Shown here in pieces: positions 1 through 10,100 of a stretch of DNA of 64,000 nt. Each line of letters starts with the position of its first letter. The stretch's first letter is position 1. The notes under the pieces are model-generated. The model was not told the origin of the DNA. It saw only the letters and a list, made by a program, of their open reading frames with translations, and did no database searches. The position numbers were made by a program, and so were the translations under genes. Source of the stretch: JBFJKD01 sp038106145 (GTDB taxonomy: Bacteria > Pseudomonadota > Gammaproteobacteria > Pseudomonadales > Porticoccaceae). The stretch is from the NCBI GenBank assembly GCA_038106145.1, contig JAYODD010000003.1, forward strand, positions 167,726-231,725, read 5' to 3'.

Positions 1-1719
1 GCGCATATCGCTGATTTCGATCCTCTGGAAATGGATCGCTACTCCCAGTTGCAACAGTTGTCCCGGGCGCTACAGGAGTCCGCTTCGGATTTACAGGATT
101 TGAAGGGCACGCTGCTCGACAAGTCGCGGGATGCCGAGGCGCTGCTATTACAACAGTCGCGGATCAACACAGACTTGCAGGAAAGTCTGATGCGCACGCG
201 GATGGTGCCGTTTTCGCGCCTGGTGCCCAGATTGCGGCGCATTGTGCGCCAGGTGGGGAACGAGCTCGACAAACCGGTCCAGCTACAACTCGACAACGTC
301 GAAGGCGAAATGGACCGCACGGTGCTGGAAAAAATTATCGCGCCCCTGGAGCACATGATCCGCAATGCCATTGATCACGGCATAGAAGCGGCGGATGATC
401 GCGAGAACAAGGGTAAGCCACGCGAGGGTAATATTGCGTTGACTTTCGCACGCGAGGGCGGTGATATTGTGTTGCGCCTGGCCGACGATGGACGGGGCCT
501 CGATATCAAGGCGATTCGCGAACAGGCGCTTGCGCGCCAGCTGTTGCTTCCGGAAGCTCAGATCAGCGATCAGGAAATCATGCAGTTTATTTTTCAGCCG
601 GGCTTTTCCACGTCGCGCAAAGTTACCCAGGTGTCGGGACGCGGCGTGGGCATGGATGTGGTTAGTAGCCAGGTGCGTCAGTTGGGCGGCACTATCACGA
701 TTCACTCGCAACCGGACATTGGCACCGAGTTCGTCATACGCCTGCCGTTCACGGTGTCCGTCAATCGGGCGTTGATGATCCGCAACAGTGACGACCTCTA
801 TGCCTTACCTCTGAACACCATCAACGGCGTAGTGAAAATCGATGTGCAGGAACTGGCGCATTATTACCAGGACCCGAATGCCCGGTTCAAATACGCGCGC
901 ACGGATTACAAAATCTGTTACCTGGGAACCCTTCTGAACAGTCAGGCCAGGCCGCCGCTGGATACCATCACCGAAGCGGTGCCGCTGGTGCTGGTCCATA
1001 GTGATAAGCAAGCCTACGCGGTGCATGTCGGCAGTCTTGAAGGCAGCCAGGAAATTGTTGTGAAAAGCCTGGGTATTCAGTTTGGCGACGTCATGGGACT
1101 GTCCGGTGTGACGGTGCTCGGCGACGGTCGCGTGGTGGTGATTCTCGACCTGTTAACACTGCTGCGCGCACAGGAGTCGGTACCGGTGCTGACCCAGCGC
1201 TACGGCGCCGAGGAACTCGCGGAAACGGTTGACGAGCAACCGTCACGGCTGCCGGATGGCGCTTCGGTAGCGGCCCCGTCGGCGGGCGCCGATGCGGCTT
1301 CCGTTACACCGCCAGCGGAAGCGGGCACGGATAGTCGAATTAAAACCGTGATGGTGGTTGACGATTCGGTCACAGTGCGCAAAGTCACCGGCCGTTTTCT
1401 GGAACGCGAAGGTTTTCACGTGGTAACCGCCAAAGATGGCGTCGATGCGATGCGCCTGTTGCAGGATACAGTGCCCGATCTGATGCTGCTCGACATCGAA
1501 ATGCCTCGCATGGACGGTTTCGAGGTGGCGCGCCTGGTGCGGTCGTCGTCGCGACTCAAACATCTGCCAATTATTATGATTACCTCGCGCACCGGCGAAA
1601 AACATCGGGAAAGAGCGCTGGCTACCGGGGTTAACAAATACCTGGGTAAACCCTATCAGGAAGAGGTGTTGCTTAAAGAAGTGAACGAGTTATTGCGTGC
1701 ACAGCAGGTTGTAGGCTAG
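1..1719 (+). CDS. chpA: ChpA-type CheA hybrid histidine kinase (C-terminal part, 5' end outside window)
   Basis: This is the C-terminal part of the hybrid kinase of the Pil-Chp chemosensory system, which controls type IV pilus twitching. The frame is open from base 1, so the gene starts upstream of the window. In order come a dimerisation helix, the CheA ATPase with N box HMIRNAIDHG (nt 352-381), G1 box DDGRGLD (484-504) and G2 box GRGVGMD (640-660), a CheW-like domain (about 760-1170), an Ala/Pro-rich linker (about 1200-1340) and a receiver domain (about 1350-1700). The receiver has paired acidic residues VVDDS and a phospho-acceptor Asp in LLDIEMP (nt 1492). The Hpt repeats expected in ChpA would lie upstream. 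Only 4 bp separate it from chpB. The receiver fused to CheA, together with chpB and chpC, favours ChpA over a flagellar CheA. Confidence 0.92.
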   Translation, partial: AHIADFDPLEMDRYSQLQQLSRALQESASDLQDLKGTLLDKSRDAEALLLQQSRINTDLQESLMRTRMVPFSRLVPRLRRIVRQVGNELDKPVQLQLDNVEGEMDRTVLEKIIAPLEHMIRNAIDHGIEAADDRENKGKPREGNIALTFAREGGDIVLRLADDGRGLDIKAIREQALARQLLLPEAQISDQEIMQFIFQPGFSTSRKVTQVSGRGVGMDVVSSQVRQLGGTITIHSQPDIGTEFVIRLPFTVSVNRALMIRNSDDLYALPLNTINGVVKIDVQELAHYYQDPNARFKYARTDYKICYLGTLLNSQARPPLDTITEAVPLVLVHSDKQAYAVHVGSLEGSQEIVVKSLGIQFGDVMGLSGVTVLGDGRVVVILDLLTLLRAQESVPVLTQRYGAEELAETVDEQPSRLPDGASVAAPSAGADAASVTPPAEAGTDSRIKTVMVVDDSVTVRKVTGRFLEREGFHVVTAKDGVDAMRLLQDTVPDLMLLDIEMPRMDGFEVARLVRSSSRLKHLPIIMITSRTGEKHRERALATGVNKYLGKPYQEEVLLKEVNELLRAQQVVG

Positions 1720-1723
1720 GGGT

Positions 1724-2665
1724 ATGGCGATGCGAGTTGGCATTATTGCACCGCAAAGTTCGGCGCAGAGCTATTCTCTGAAAACGGCCATTACCGAACT
1801 CGGCCATGAAATTGTGTGTTTCAACCCTCACCTCGAACGGCGCGCTGGGGGTAAGACGCTGCCGGAGGTCGAAGCCTGGGTGGTGGTCGGCGAGGGGGAG
1901 GAAGTTAATCGCCTGCCTTTTATCGATCGCAAAAAACACCAGATACTGTGTATCAAAGAGGATGTCCCGACATTGGTAAGCCCCGGCTTTGGCCCGTGGA
2001 AAGAACAATTGCGTGGACGCTTCGTGGAGCTGGTTGGAAAGCATTTACAATCGACACAGGTGGTAAGGGCGAAGAAAGTGTGGGTGTTGGCCGCGTCCAC
2101 CGGCGGGCTGGAGGTGGTCAGCAAATTTCTGTCGCAGGTGCCACTGGCCTACGACACGGGTTTTGTCTACGTGCAACACATCGAGAGTGCGCAGGTTCCG
2201 CAATTGGTGCGCATGGTTGCCAGAACCAGTGACTGGCGGGCGCGGCTGGCAGAGAACGGCCATTTTATACCCGCCGGGTTTGTGACCGTGGCGTCGCCCG
2301 CGGAAAAATTACATATCGATGGTCGCGGTATGATGCGTGTGCTCGACGAACGGTGGAGCGGACATTATCGTCCGAGCATCGATCATGTCGCCGGGGACGT
2401 TGCGCGTCAATACGGGGTATTTGGAGGAATGATCGTGTTCACGGGCATGGGTGATGACGGAGTCATCGGCGCCCGTTTATTGCGTCGTCGCGGAGGCCGC
2501 GTGTGGGTACAGGATCCGGGAACCTGTACGGCGCCCTCCATGCCAGAGGCGGTAATCGAGGCACAGGCCAGTCAATTTACCGCTGGCGTGGACGAACTCG
2601 CCAAACGCTTTGCCAGCACCACGGGAATTGACGTTGCCAGCCAGTCATGGGGGCAAAGCGCGTGA
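1724..2665 (+). CDS. chpB: ChpB, CheB-family protein-glutamate methylesterase
   Basis: This 313-residue protein should remove methyl groups from the Pil-Chp chemoreceptor. The CheB catalytic domain fills residues about 117-300. The expected triad is visible: Ser125 in AASTGG, His152 in YVQHIE and Asp245 in TGMGDDG. The N-terminal 110 residues resemble a receiver in size (start VGIIAPQ) but lack the usual acidic pocket and a clear LxDxxMP phospho-acceptor. Control by phosphorylation therefore looks lost, as known for ChpB-type proteins. It starts 4 bp after chpA and overlaps the longest chpC frame by 19 bp, so the three genes are probably one transcript. Confidence 0.88.
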   Translation: MAMRVGIIAPQSSAQSYSLKTAITELGHEIVCFNPHLERRAGGKTLPEVEAWVVVGEGEEVNRLPFIDRKKHQILCIKEDVPTLVSPGFGPWKEQLRGRFVELVGKHLQSTQVVRAKKVWVLAASTGGLEVVSKFLSQVPLAYDTGFVYVQHIESAQVPQLVRMVARTSDWRARLAENGHFIPAGFVTVASPAEKLHIDGRGMMRVLDERWSGHYRPSIDHVAGDVARQYGVFGGMIVFTGMGDDGVIGARLLRRRGGRVWVQDPGTCTAPSMPEAVIEAQASQFTAGVDELAKRFASTTGIDVASQSWGQSA

Positions 2666-3168
2666 GTCGTGCATTGCGGGCACAGCCGGTTAAACGTGTT
2701 GCTACGGTCGATGCGCTGTTACTACCTGTTGTCGGCGCACCGTTGTTGGTGCCCATGGCGGCAATAGCGGAGATTATTCCGGGGCGTGGCCTTACTTTGA
2801 CCACGCATCCCGGCAACCCCGCCTGGTTGTACGGCTGGTTTTTCTGGCGGGACCAACATCTTCCCCTTATGTCCTACGAGGCGGCAATTGGCGGGGTGGC
2901 TGCGGCACGGGAGAATACGCACCGCATTGCGATCTGCAACGCGGTAGCCGATGCGGCAGAGCGGGGTTTCTACGCGTTGGTAATCCAGGATCTGCCCAGT
3001 CCAGTGCGGCTATCCGAGGAGGATGCGTTTTCTGCGGTGGGTGCAACGGCCCCTGGGGTTGGGGTGCTGGCGGAGGTCAGTCTGGAAGAGGAGCGTGCGT
3101 GCATCCCGGACCTCGATTACCTGGAAAAAATCAGTATGAGTGCCTTGCCCGAACTGGCGGAGCAATAG
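2647..3168 (+). CDS. chpC: ChpC, CheW-like chemotaxis adaptor
   Basis: This 173-residue CheW-domain protein would be an accessory adaptor linking receptor and ChpA. The core is recognised from the LLPVVGAPLLVPMAAIAEIIP segment near residue 25 and the GWFFWRDQHLPLMSYE segment near residue 63, typical of the CheW beta barrel. The 3' end of chpB overlaps it. The ATG at 2647 gives a 19-bp overlap, and an in-frame GTG at 2662 would give a compact GTGA overlap and could equally be the start. No methyltransferase or other chemotaxis gene follows; the cluster ends here. Confidence 0.8.
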   Translation: MGAKRVSRALRAQPVKRVATVDALLLPVVGAPLLVPMAAIAEIIPGRGLTLTTHPGNPAWLYGWFFWRDQHLPLMSYEAAIGGVAAARENTHRIAICNAVADAAERGFYALVIQDLPSPVRLSEEDAFSAVGATAPGVGVLAEVSLEEERACIPDLDYLEKISMSALPELAEQ

Positions 3169-3195
3169 AATCCCCCGTGGGTTGGCCGCTACCGG

Positions 3196-3223
3196 TTAAC
3201 ATCTGATTACTTCACGGTATAAT
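3196..3223 (+). promoter_or_regulatory. Predicted sigma70 promoter upstream of tRNA-Gly
   Basis: TTAACA at 3196-3201 and a perfect TATAAT at 3218-3223 are separated by 16 bp. Transcription would start near 3230, leaving a leader of about 135 nt before the tRNA, which would need 5' processing. This is a pattern call with no experimental support. Confidence 0.5.
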
Positions 3224-3366
3224 CGCCAGTTCAGCGGTACGCTGAGGGCGTGTTGCCTGGTGGTCGCCACCAATGCAATTTCCCGTAAACCGTCGCAGGC
3301 AGCGCGGACCGAGGCGATAGGCGTTGCGAGCCATGACGGCAAAATCGTCAGGAAGAGGCAGTTAGC

Positions 3367-3440
3367 GCGGGTGTAGTTCAATGGTAGAACGGGAGCTTCC
3401 CAAGCTCTTAGCGTGGGTTCGATTCCCATCACCCGCTCCA
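3367..3440 (+). tRNA. tRNA-Gly (anticodon CCC)
   Basis: A 74-nt cloverleaf with CCA encoded. The acceptor stem pairs GCGGGTG (3367-3373) with CACCCGC. The D arm contains AATGGTAG, and the T arm contains GGTTCGATTCC. The anticodon stem GGAGC/GCTCT closes a seven-base loop TTCCCAA, giving anticodon CCC for GGG codons. It closely resembles the E. coli glyU product. A hypothetical reading frame antisense to it (3196-3534) is a known type of annotation artefact and is not called. Confidence 0.97.
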
Positions 3441-3618
3441 TACCGGGGCTAGTCCGGCTCGATTTTCGGGTCACGCAACGCTGGCCGAGCGAGACCCTTA
3501 CGGGAAGTGCGTAACGGCGCGGAAGCCTGACCATCAGTGGGCGCGATTATCGCGTCAACATCGACAGAGAATCTGCTGGTGCGCTTGCACCGACAATCAA
3601 ACGATAAGGGGTAATGAT

Positions 3619-5241
3619 ATGCTTGGCCAAATGATGGACGATCCGTTAACCATCACCTCGATTTTAAAATTCGCAGAAAAGGTATTTCCCCACGTCGAGT
3701 TGGTCTCGGTCACGGCGGATAGCCCCCGGCACCGCACGACGTTTGGCGCCGCCTTCAAGCGTTCGCGCAAATTCGCCAATGCGCTGACCAAACTCGGCCT
3801 TAAACCGGGCGATCGGGTGGCCACCATGGCCTGGAATGATTACCGTCATTTCGAGCTGTACTACGGCATCAGTTGTTCTGGCTACGTGTGCCACACCATT
3901 AATCCTCGCCTGTTTCCCGAACAAATTGCCTATATCGCCAATCACGCCGAAGATCGCTGGATGTGTATTGACGTGTTGTTCGTGCCCCTGCTGGAAAAAT
4001 TGCAGGAGCAGCTGCCTAATGTCGAAGGGTTTGTGGTGATGACTGACGCAGCCAACATGCCGCAGACAACGCTGCGCAATGCCCATTGTTACGAAACCCT
4101 GATTGCGGATGAGTCCGACGAGTTCGCCTGGCCCGTACTGGACGAAAATGCTGCCTGTAGTCTGTGCTACACCTCTGGAACCACCGGTAATCCCAAGGGT
4201 GTGTTGTATTCACACCGCGCGTTGATTCTCCACTGCCTCGCCGCCAACGGCAAGGATGTCCTGGGGATGTCGAGCGAGGAAACGGTCATGCCGGTAGTGC
4301 CCATGTTTCACGTCAACGCCTGGGGTGCTGTTTACAGCGCCGCGATGTCCGGCACCAAACTGGTGATGCCCGGCCCCAAAATGGGTGACGGTGAAACGCT
4401 GGCCGCGCTGATTAACGAGGAAAAAGTCACCTATTCCATGGGGGTGCCAACGGTGTGGCTGGCGTTGGTCAATTATTTACAGTCGTCGGGCAAGACGGTT
4501 GAATCCCTGAAACGCGTTATTGTAGGGGGTGCCGCCTGTCCATTGTCCTTGATGAAGGCGATGGAAAAATATGGCGTGTGGATGCACGTCGGGTGGGGCA
4601 TGACCGAGATGAGCCCGTTGGGTACTTACAACACCTTACTGCCCTGGATGCACGATCTGCCGGAGGCAGAAAAGGATGTATATCGCCTCAAAGCCGGTCG
4701 CCTGATTTACGGCGTCGATTTGCGTATTGTCGACGAGAGCGGTGTCGAGCTGCCGTGGGATGGCAAGAGCTCGGGTCAGTTACAGGTGCGCGGCCCCTGG
4801 GTGTGCAAGGGGTATTACAAACTGGAAAAGTCCGACGCTCACCTGCCCGACGGTTGGTTCGATACCGGCGACGTGGCGACAGTCGACCAGTATGGTTACA
4901 TGGCTATCACCGACCGCACCAAGGACGTGATTAAATCCGGAGGCGAGTGGATTAGCTCCATTGAGGTGGAAAACGCGGCCATGGGTCACGCCGATGTAGC
5001 GGAAGCAGCTGTGATCGGTGTTCCCCATCCCAAATGGACGGAAAGGCCCTTGCTGGTGGTGGTAAAAAAACCGGGGACTAATCCCGACAAAAACGAACTG
5101 CTGAAATTTTTGGATGGTAAGGTCGCCAATTGGTGGATTCCAGAGGATTGCGTTTTTGTGGAAGAAATACCCCACACCGCTACTGGCAAAGTCAGCAAGA
5201 AAGATCTGCGGGATCAATTTAAAGAGTTTAGCTACGAGTAA
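3619..5241 (+). CDS. AMP-forming acyl-CoA ligase, AlkK/DmdB family
   Basis: This 540-residue adenylate-forming enzyme should activate a carboxylic acid to its CoA thioester using ATP. The phosphate loop YTSGTTGNPKG lies at about 184-194, GWGMTEMSP near 327, the DGWFDTGD hinge region near 411 and the C-terminal lysine motif TGKVSK near 521. The start MLGQMM followed by a PLTITS-like stretch is characteristic of a subfamily that includes medium-chain fatty-acid ligase AlkK and the methylmercaptopropionate ligase DmdB. I cannot separate the two by eye. A ribosome site AAGGGG precedes the ATG. The acyl-CoA dehydrogenase downstream fits a two-step activation and alpha,beta-oxidation of the same acid. 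Confidence 0.85.
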   Translation: MLGQMMDDPLTITSILKFAEKVFPHVELVSVTADSPRHRTTFGAAFKRSRKFANALTKLGLKPGDRVATMAWNDYRHFELYYGISCSGYVCHTINPRLFPEQIAYIANHAEDRWMCIDVLFVPLLEKLQEQLPNVEGFVVMTDAANMPQTTLRNAHCYETLIADESDEFAWPVLDENAACSLCYTSGTTGNPKGVLYSHRALILHCLAANGKDVLGMSSEETVMPVVPMFHVNAWGAVYSAAMSGTKLVMPGPKMGDGETLAALINEEKVTYSMGVPTVWLALVNYLQSSGKTVESLKRVIVGGAACPLSLMKAMEKYGVWMHVGWGMTEMSPLGTYNTLLPWMHDLPEAEKDVYRLKAGRLIYGVDLRIVDESGVELPWDGKSSGQLQVRGPWVCKGYYKLEKSDAHLPDGWFDTGDVATVDQYGYMAITDRTKDVIKSGGEWISSIEVENAAMGHADVAEAAVIGVPHPKWTERPLLVVVKKPGTNPDKNELLKFLDGKVANWWIPEDCVFVEEIPHTATGKVSKKDLRDQFKEFSYE

Positions 5242-5260
5242 CTAGCCTGAGAGGCAGGGC

Positions 5261-5353
5261 GTGAAATTCACCAGTCTCGGAAAGCCGAACGCCGAGCTGG
5301 TGAGTTTTGGCATCGATTATTCGGCCAGCTATTCGTTACCGGGGCGAGTATGA
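5261..5353 (+). CDS. Possible 30-residue small ORF overlapping the acyl-CoA dehydrogenase start
   Basis: A GTG at 5261 is preceded by a GAGG ribosome-site-like sequence six bases upstream and opens a 30-codon frame. It ends with TGA at 5351-5353, giving a four-base ATGA overlap with the dehydrogenase ATG at 5350. No family is recognised. It could be a translational coupling leader or a chance frame; the arrangement is the only support. Confidence 0.25.
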   Translation: MKFTSLGKPNAELVSFGIDYSASYSLPGRV

Positions 5354-7152
5354 CTGTTTCGTTGTTAAACGAGCGCGATCTGACGTTTCAGTTGTACGAA
5401 GTGCTGGACACCGAAGGCCTGCTGAAACGGCCGCGCTACCAGGACCACTCCCGCGAGATATTTGACACTGCGCTGGCGACCGCCAGAGGTATCGCCGAAA
5501 AATATTTTGCCAATCACTACGCCAAAGGCGATGCACTCGAACCGGTTTTCGAAAACGGCGAGGTGCGTGTCATCGAGGAAACCAAAGCTGCCTGGGACGC
5601 GTTTGTCGACGCTGGCTTCATGGCCGCGCAACCTGATTACACGGAGGGTGGGTTACAGTTTCCCGAAGTTATAGTGCGCACCGTGGTCGCCTATATCAGT
5701 GCTGCAAACGTTGGTACCGCGGCCTACCCGTTTGTTGCCATGGGCGTGGCGAATTTACTGCGCGCATTTGCTTCGCCGGAACAAAAGGCGTTGTATTTGC
5801 CCCTTATTATGAGCGGTAAAAGTAATGGCACCATGGCGCTTACCGAGCCCGATCAGGGATCCGCTTTGGGGGATATCAAAACCAGCGCGGTAGCGCATGC
5901 CGATGGCACCTATCGGTTGGTTGGCCAAAAAATGTTTATATCCTGCGCCGATCACAATATTGCCGAAAACGTCGTCCATATGGTGCTGGCAAAGATCAGA
6001 GGCGCCCCGGTTGGGGTCAAAGGAATATCCCTGTTTATCGTGCCCAAATACCTGGTTGATGAGCAAGGCAATACGACCAGCCGAAACGATGTGGTGGTGG
6101 CCGGGCTCAATCACAAAATGGGTTATCGCAACGCCACCAATGCGGTGCTGAGCTTTGGAGAAAAGGGTGGCGCGGTAGGCTACCTGGTGGGTGAGCCCAA
6201 TCAGGGGCTGAACTATATGTTTCAGATGATGAACGAGGCGCGCATTGGCGTCGGCCTGGGGGCGGCGGCGGTTGCGTATCAGGGTTTTAACCATGCACTG
6301 GCATACGCCCGGCAGCGCCCGCAGGGACGCCTGCCCTCCAACAAAGATCCTGCTTCAAAACAAATTATGTTGGTGGAGCATGCGGATGTTCGGCGCATGT
6401 TGCTGGCGCAAAAGGCCTACGCTGAAGGTGCGCTGTCCTTATGTTTATTTGCCAGTGCACTGTTCGAAGATCAACATACCGCGCCCGATGTAGGCCAACG
6501 TGAACGAGCCGCTTTGTTGCTTGATCTGTTGACGCCAGTCGTTAAATCCTGGCCATCAAAATATGGCTGTGTTGCCAATGATCTGGCTATTCAGGTGTTA
6601 GGCGGCTCGGGATATATTCGCGAATACCCGGTGGAGCAACTGTACCGGGATCAGCGCCTCAATCCCATTCACGAGGGAGCGGAAGCGATACACGGCCTCG
6701 ATTTGCTCGGCCGTAAGGTACCGATGAAAAACCGCGCCGGCTACCAGATTTTTATGCAGGAGTTGGACGCCGATATCGCGGCGGCTGAGACCCTTGAGCT
6801 CGCACGGGAGTTTGCGGCGCCACTACGCCGTGCGAAAAATCTACTGGACGATACCACCCAGTCATTGCTCGTGCAGATCACCCAGGATGTGGATCTGGGC
6901 ATGGCAAATGCCACTATTTACCTCGATATGTTTGGGCGGGTAGTCGCTGCCTGGATCTGGGTGAAGCAGGCGATAAAAGCTGCGCAGGGTTTGCTGCGTA
7001 CTGACATTGAGAAGGAGCGGTATTTTTATCAGGGCAAACTTCAGACCGCTCGTTATTATTTGGAGTGGGAGTTACCAGCTATCGACGGGCAAGCGGAGTT
7101 GCTGCGATCAGGAAACCAAATCTGTTTTGACATGCGGGATGAGTGGTTTTAA
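5350..7152 (+). CDS. Acyl-CoA dehydrogenase, long C-terminal (DmdC-like) type
   Basis: A 600-residue FAD-dependent acyl-CoA dehydrogenase, about 200 residues longer than ordinary short/medium-chain enzymes because of a C-terminal helical extension (from about residue 465), as in DmdC-type proteins. Visible motifs are the flavin/substrate segment MALTEPDQGSALGDI (near 156), RIGVGLGAAAVAYQGF (near 297) and the substrate-end motif LGGSGYIREYPVEQLYRD. Glu442 in NPIHEGAEAIHG is the likely catalytic base. It lies 108 bp after the ligase gene on the same strand, so both probably act on one acid. Candidate substrates are a medium-chain fatty acid or 3-methylmercaptopropionate; the sequence does not decide. 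Confidence 0.86.
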   Translation: MTVSLLNERDLTFQLYEVLDTEGLLKRPRYQDHSREIFDTALATARGIAEKYFANHYAKGDALEPVFENGEVRVIEETKAAWDAFVDAGFMAAQPDYTEGGLQFPEVIVRTVVAYISAANVGTAAYPFVAMGVANLLRAFASPEQKALYLPLIMSGKSNGTMALTEPDQGSALGDIKTSAVAHADGTYRLVGQKMFISCADHNIAENVVHMVLAKIRGAPVGVKGISLFIVPKYLVDEQGNTTSRNDVVVAGLNHKMGYRNATNAVLSFGEKGGAVGYLVGEPNQGLNYMFQMMNEARIGVGLGAAAVAYQGFNHALAYARQRPQGRLPSNKDPASKQIMLVEHADVRRMLLAQKAYAEGALSLCLFASALFEDQHTAPDVGQRERAALLLDLLTPVVKSWPSKYGCVANDLAIQVLGGSGYIREYPVEQLYRDQRLNPIHEGAEAIHGLDLLGRKVPMKNRAGYQIFMQELDADIAAAETLELAREFAAPLRRAKNLLDDTTQSLLVQITQDVDLGMANATIYLDMFGRVVAAWIWVKQAIKAAQGLLRTDIEKERYFYQGKLQTARYYLEWELPAIDGQAELLRSGNQICFDMRDEWF

Positions 7153-7191
7153 TTTTGTATCGTCAGCCATCTACTGGCCACAGCAGGAACA

Positions 7192-10100
7192 CTATCTTTT
7201 GGGCAGTTTAACCAAATTGCTGACCCCTTTTTTTGCCGTGCTGTCGAATTGGTAGTCATTGACCAGAAATAAACGTTCGAACTCATCCTTGGGCAAAGGT
7301 TTGCTGATCAAATAACCCTGCATAACGTCACAACCGATATTTTTGAGCACATCGAATTGTTCGGCATTCTCGACACCCTCGGCGACAGTGGTCAACCCCA
7401 GACTTTTTGCTAATGCAACTATACCGCCGACAATGGCGCGATCACTGCCATGTTTTTCTATATCAATTACAAAAGAACGGTCTATTTTCAATGCGTTGGC
7501 GGGTAAAATTTTCAGATAGTTCAAGGACGAGAAGCCGCTGCCAAAATCGTCTATCGTCAGGGAAAAACCCATTTCCTTGAGGCGCATCAGTTCGCTGCGT
7601 GCCCGCTGCGGCTCGGTCATCAAAATGCTTTCCGTGATTTCGAGTTCGAGAGAAGAAGCCGGCACCTGGTGGTTATTGATTAATTCGGACAACGTAGATG
7701 TGAGCCTCCCGTATTCCTGTAAATCCTTGCCTGACAGATTAACGGAGATTTTGACGTTGTAGCCTTGAGTGCGCCACGCATGAATGTGTCGTAGTGCTTT
7801 ATCGAGTACCCAGTCCGTTATCAGCGTGATCAACCCAATTTTTTCCGCGAGTGGAATAAACTCGAAGGGAGGCACCAGACCGCGCTTGGGATGAATCCAG
7901 CGTAGCAGCGCTTCCGCGGCAATTAACCGACCATCGCCGGCATTGACTTGTGGCTGAAAATAAAGCACAAGTTCGTCATTATCAATAGCGTTGCGCAACT
8001 CGTGTTCGAGTTCCAGTCGTGCGGCTACCTCGCGCTCCATGCCTTCGGTATAAAAGCAATAGTTGTTGCGCGTATCCTTGGCGCGAAACATTGCCGAGTC
8101 GGCATGTTTCATAAGGGTGTCTATATCGAGTCCATGGTCGGGGAAAATGGCAATGCCTATGCTGCAGGTAACATAAACATGTTGCTGTAAAAAGGAAAAA
8201 GGTTTCGCCAGCGTAGAGCAAATTTTTGTCGCGATGCTGGATATCGCCGAACGATCGTTAATGCCCTCCAGTATAATTGTAAACTCATCGCCGCCCAGGC
8301 GGGCAATTAAGTCGTCATCGCGCACGCAGGTTCTCAGGCGCAATGCCACTTCCTTAAGTAGCAAGTCTCCGGTGTTGTGGCCCAACGAATCATTGATGAT
8401 TTTGAAATTATCCAGATCCAGCAACAATATGGCTATGCTGTGTTTGTCGAGTTCGCCCCGGTTTAAAATCACCCGTAATTCCTGCAGGAGCTTGGCGCGG
8501 TTGGGCAGGCCCGTGAGAGTATCATGATAGGCCAGTTGTTTTACGTGCCGTTCCGTTTTCCCCGCTTTGATAAGTCGCAGAACACGTTGTTTCAACACCG
8601 AAAAATGAATCGGTTTGGTAATATAATCTGTTGCTCCGCTGTTAAATGCATGAGAAATAGCTTCATCATCATCCAGCGCCGTAACCATCAGGATAGGTAC
8701 GTCGGTACCATTTTCAAGAGCGCGTATTTGACGGGTAGCTTCAAACCCGTTAAGCCCCGGCATCATCGCGTCTATAATAATGACATCCGGCATCGCAGCG
8801 CGGCAAAGAACAACGGCTTTAGTCCCATCCGCGGCCTCCTCAATTTGAATATCTTCTTCGGAAAAAATACCCTTTAAAGCCAGGCGCGTGGAGCGGTCAT
8901 CATCGATCAGTAATAGTTTATGCGGGTGTTTTGACAGCTTGTCATGTGTGTCAAACAATACGCCCGTTTGAATATCTTTTTTTAGCACAGCATATTCGTT
9001 ATCAATTTCATCAATCAGTGTCCTGGCACCCAGAATGTCACCGGTTGCTCCTGCACGTTCCAGTCGTTTTGCCACATTAACAACTCTGAAAGCACCAAAT
9101 ATCGCGGCACTGCCGGCAATAGTGTGGGCGATTTCGCCCAAAAGTTTTGTATCTTTCTGCCCAAAGGCCTTTTTTAATGAGTTGATGTAGATTGGCGTGT
9201 CTTCGATAAACGCGTCAATCATTTGATAAAGCACTTCGCCGACATCGACGAAAAGTTGTTTCAAAAATAGTGGGTCGTAACTTCTATGGTCTGCTGGATC
9301 ATCAAATAAAATATAGTCAGGCTGAATGTCGGTGGGTTGTTTTGTACTCGGCAGCCATTTTGCCAACATGTTTTCCAGTTTCATTCGGGTTATGGGCTTC
9401 ACCATAAAATCAGTCATACCGGCAGCCTCAATAGCTTCGATTGCCGTGCTGCTGGTGGCGCTCATTCCAATTATGGGTAATTTTTTTTCGCTATATCCAA
9501 GACGACGAATATGGCTGGTAGTTTCATAACCATCCATACCGGGCATGAAGCAGTCCATCAAAATAAGGCTGACGGCATTGCCGCGCACATAGTCGATAGC
9601 GCTTTGCCCATTGCTCACCACGCTGAAGGGATGACCAGTTACTTCCAGCAGTGCCGTCATTACTTGCTGGTTAGAGCGATTATCATCCACTACAAGTATC
9701 AGTGGCTGGCTGCTGGTCCCTGCGGCTATTATAGCGTCGCGAATTTGCTCGGTTTGATTGTCCGTTGGTGAGTAAGGTTGATTAGTGAACAGAGCGGAAC
9801 ATGTTTTTGAGGTGATAGGTTTGTAAATAACGGAGGTGTATTCGCGATGAGCAGCGACCGTTGGATTCACCATTACCACGACCGTATCAGAGTTTGTCTT
9901 CCCGTCTTGAGAAGCAAATTGCCGGGCTAATTCCGGCCGAGACCGATGTATTTCCTCGTCGATTAGCAGGTGACTATACGGCTTCCCTTCGGTCACACCA
10001 GGAATGTGTATTCCGTGTTCTATGGTCAAAATGTCGATGGCTGCCGCTTGCCCGCCGCGTTTAGCAATTAGCGCAGTTAGCGCCGCGCTAACAATGTGTG

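Noticed and set aside
3196..3534. 112-codon reverse-strand frame antisense to tRNA-Gly
   Set aside because: Part of its translation (MGIEPTLRAWEAPVLPLNYTR) is the well-known spurious product of reading a tRNA-Gly gene backwards.
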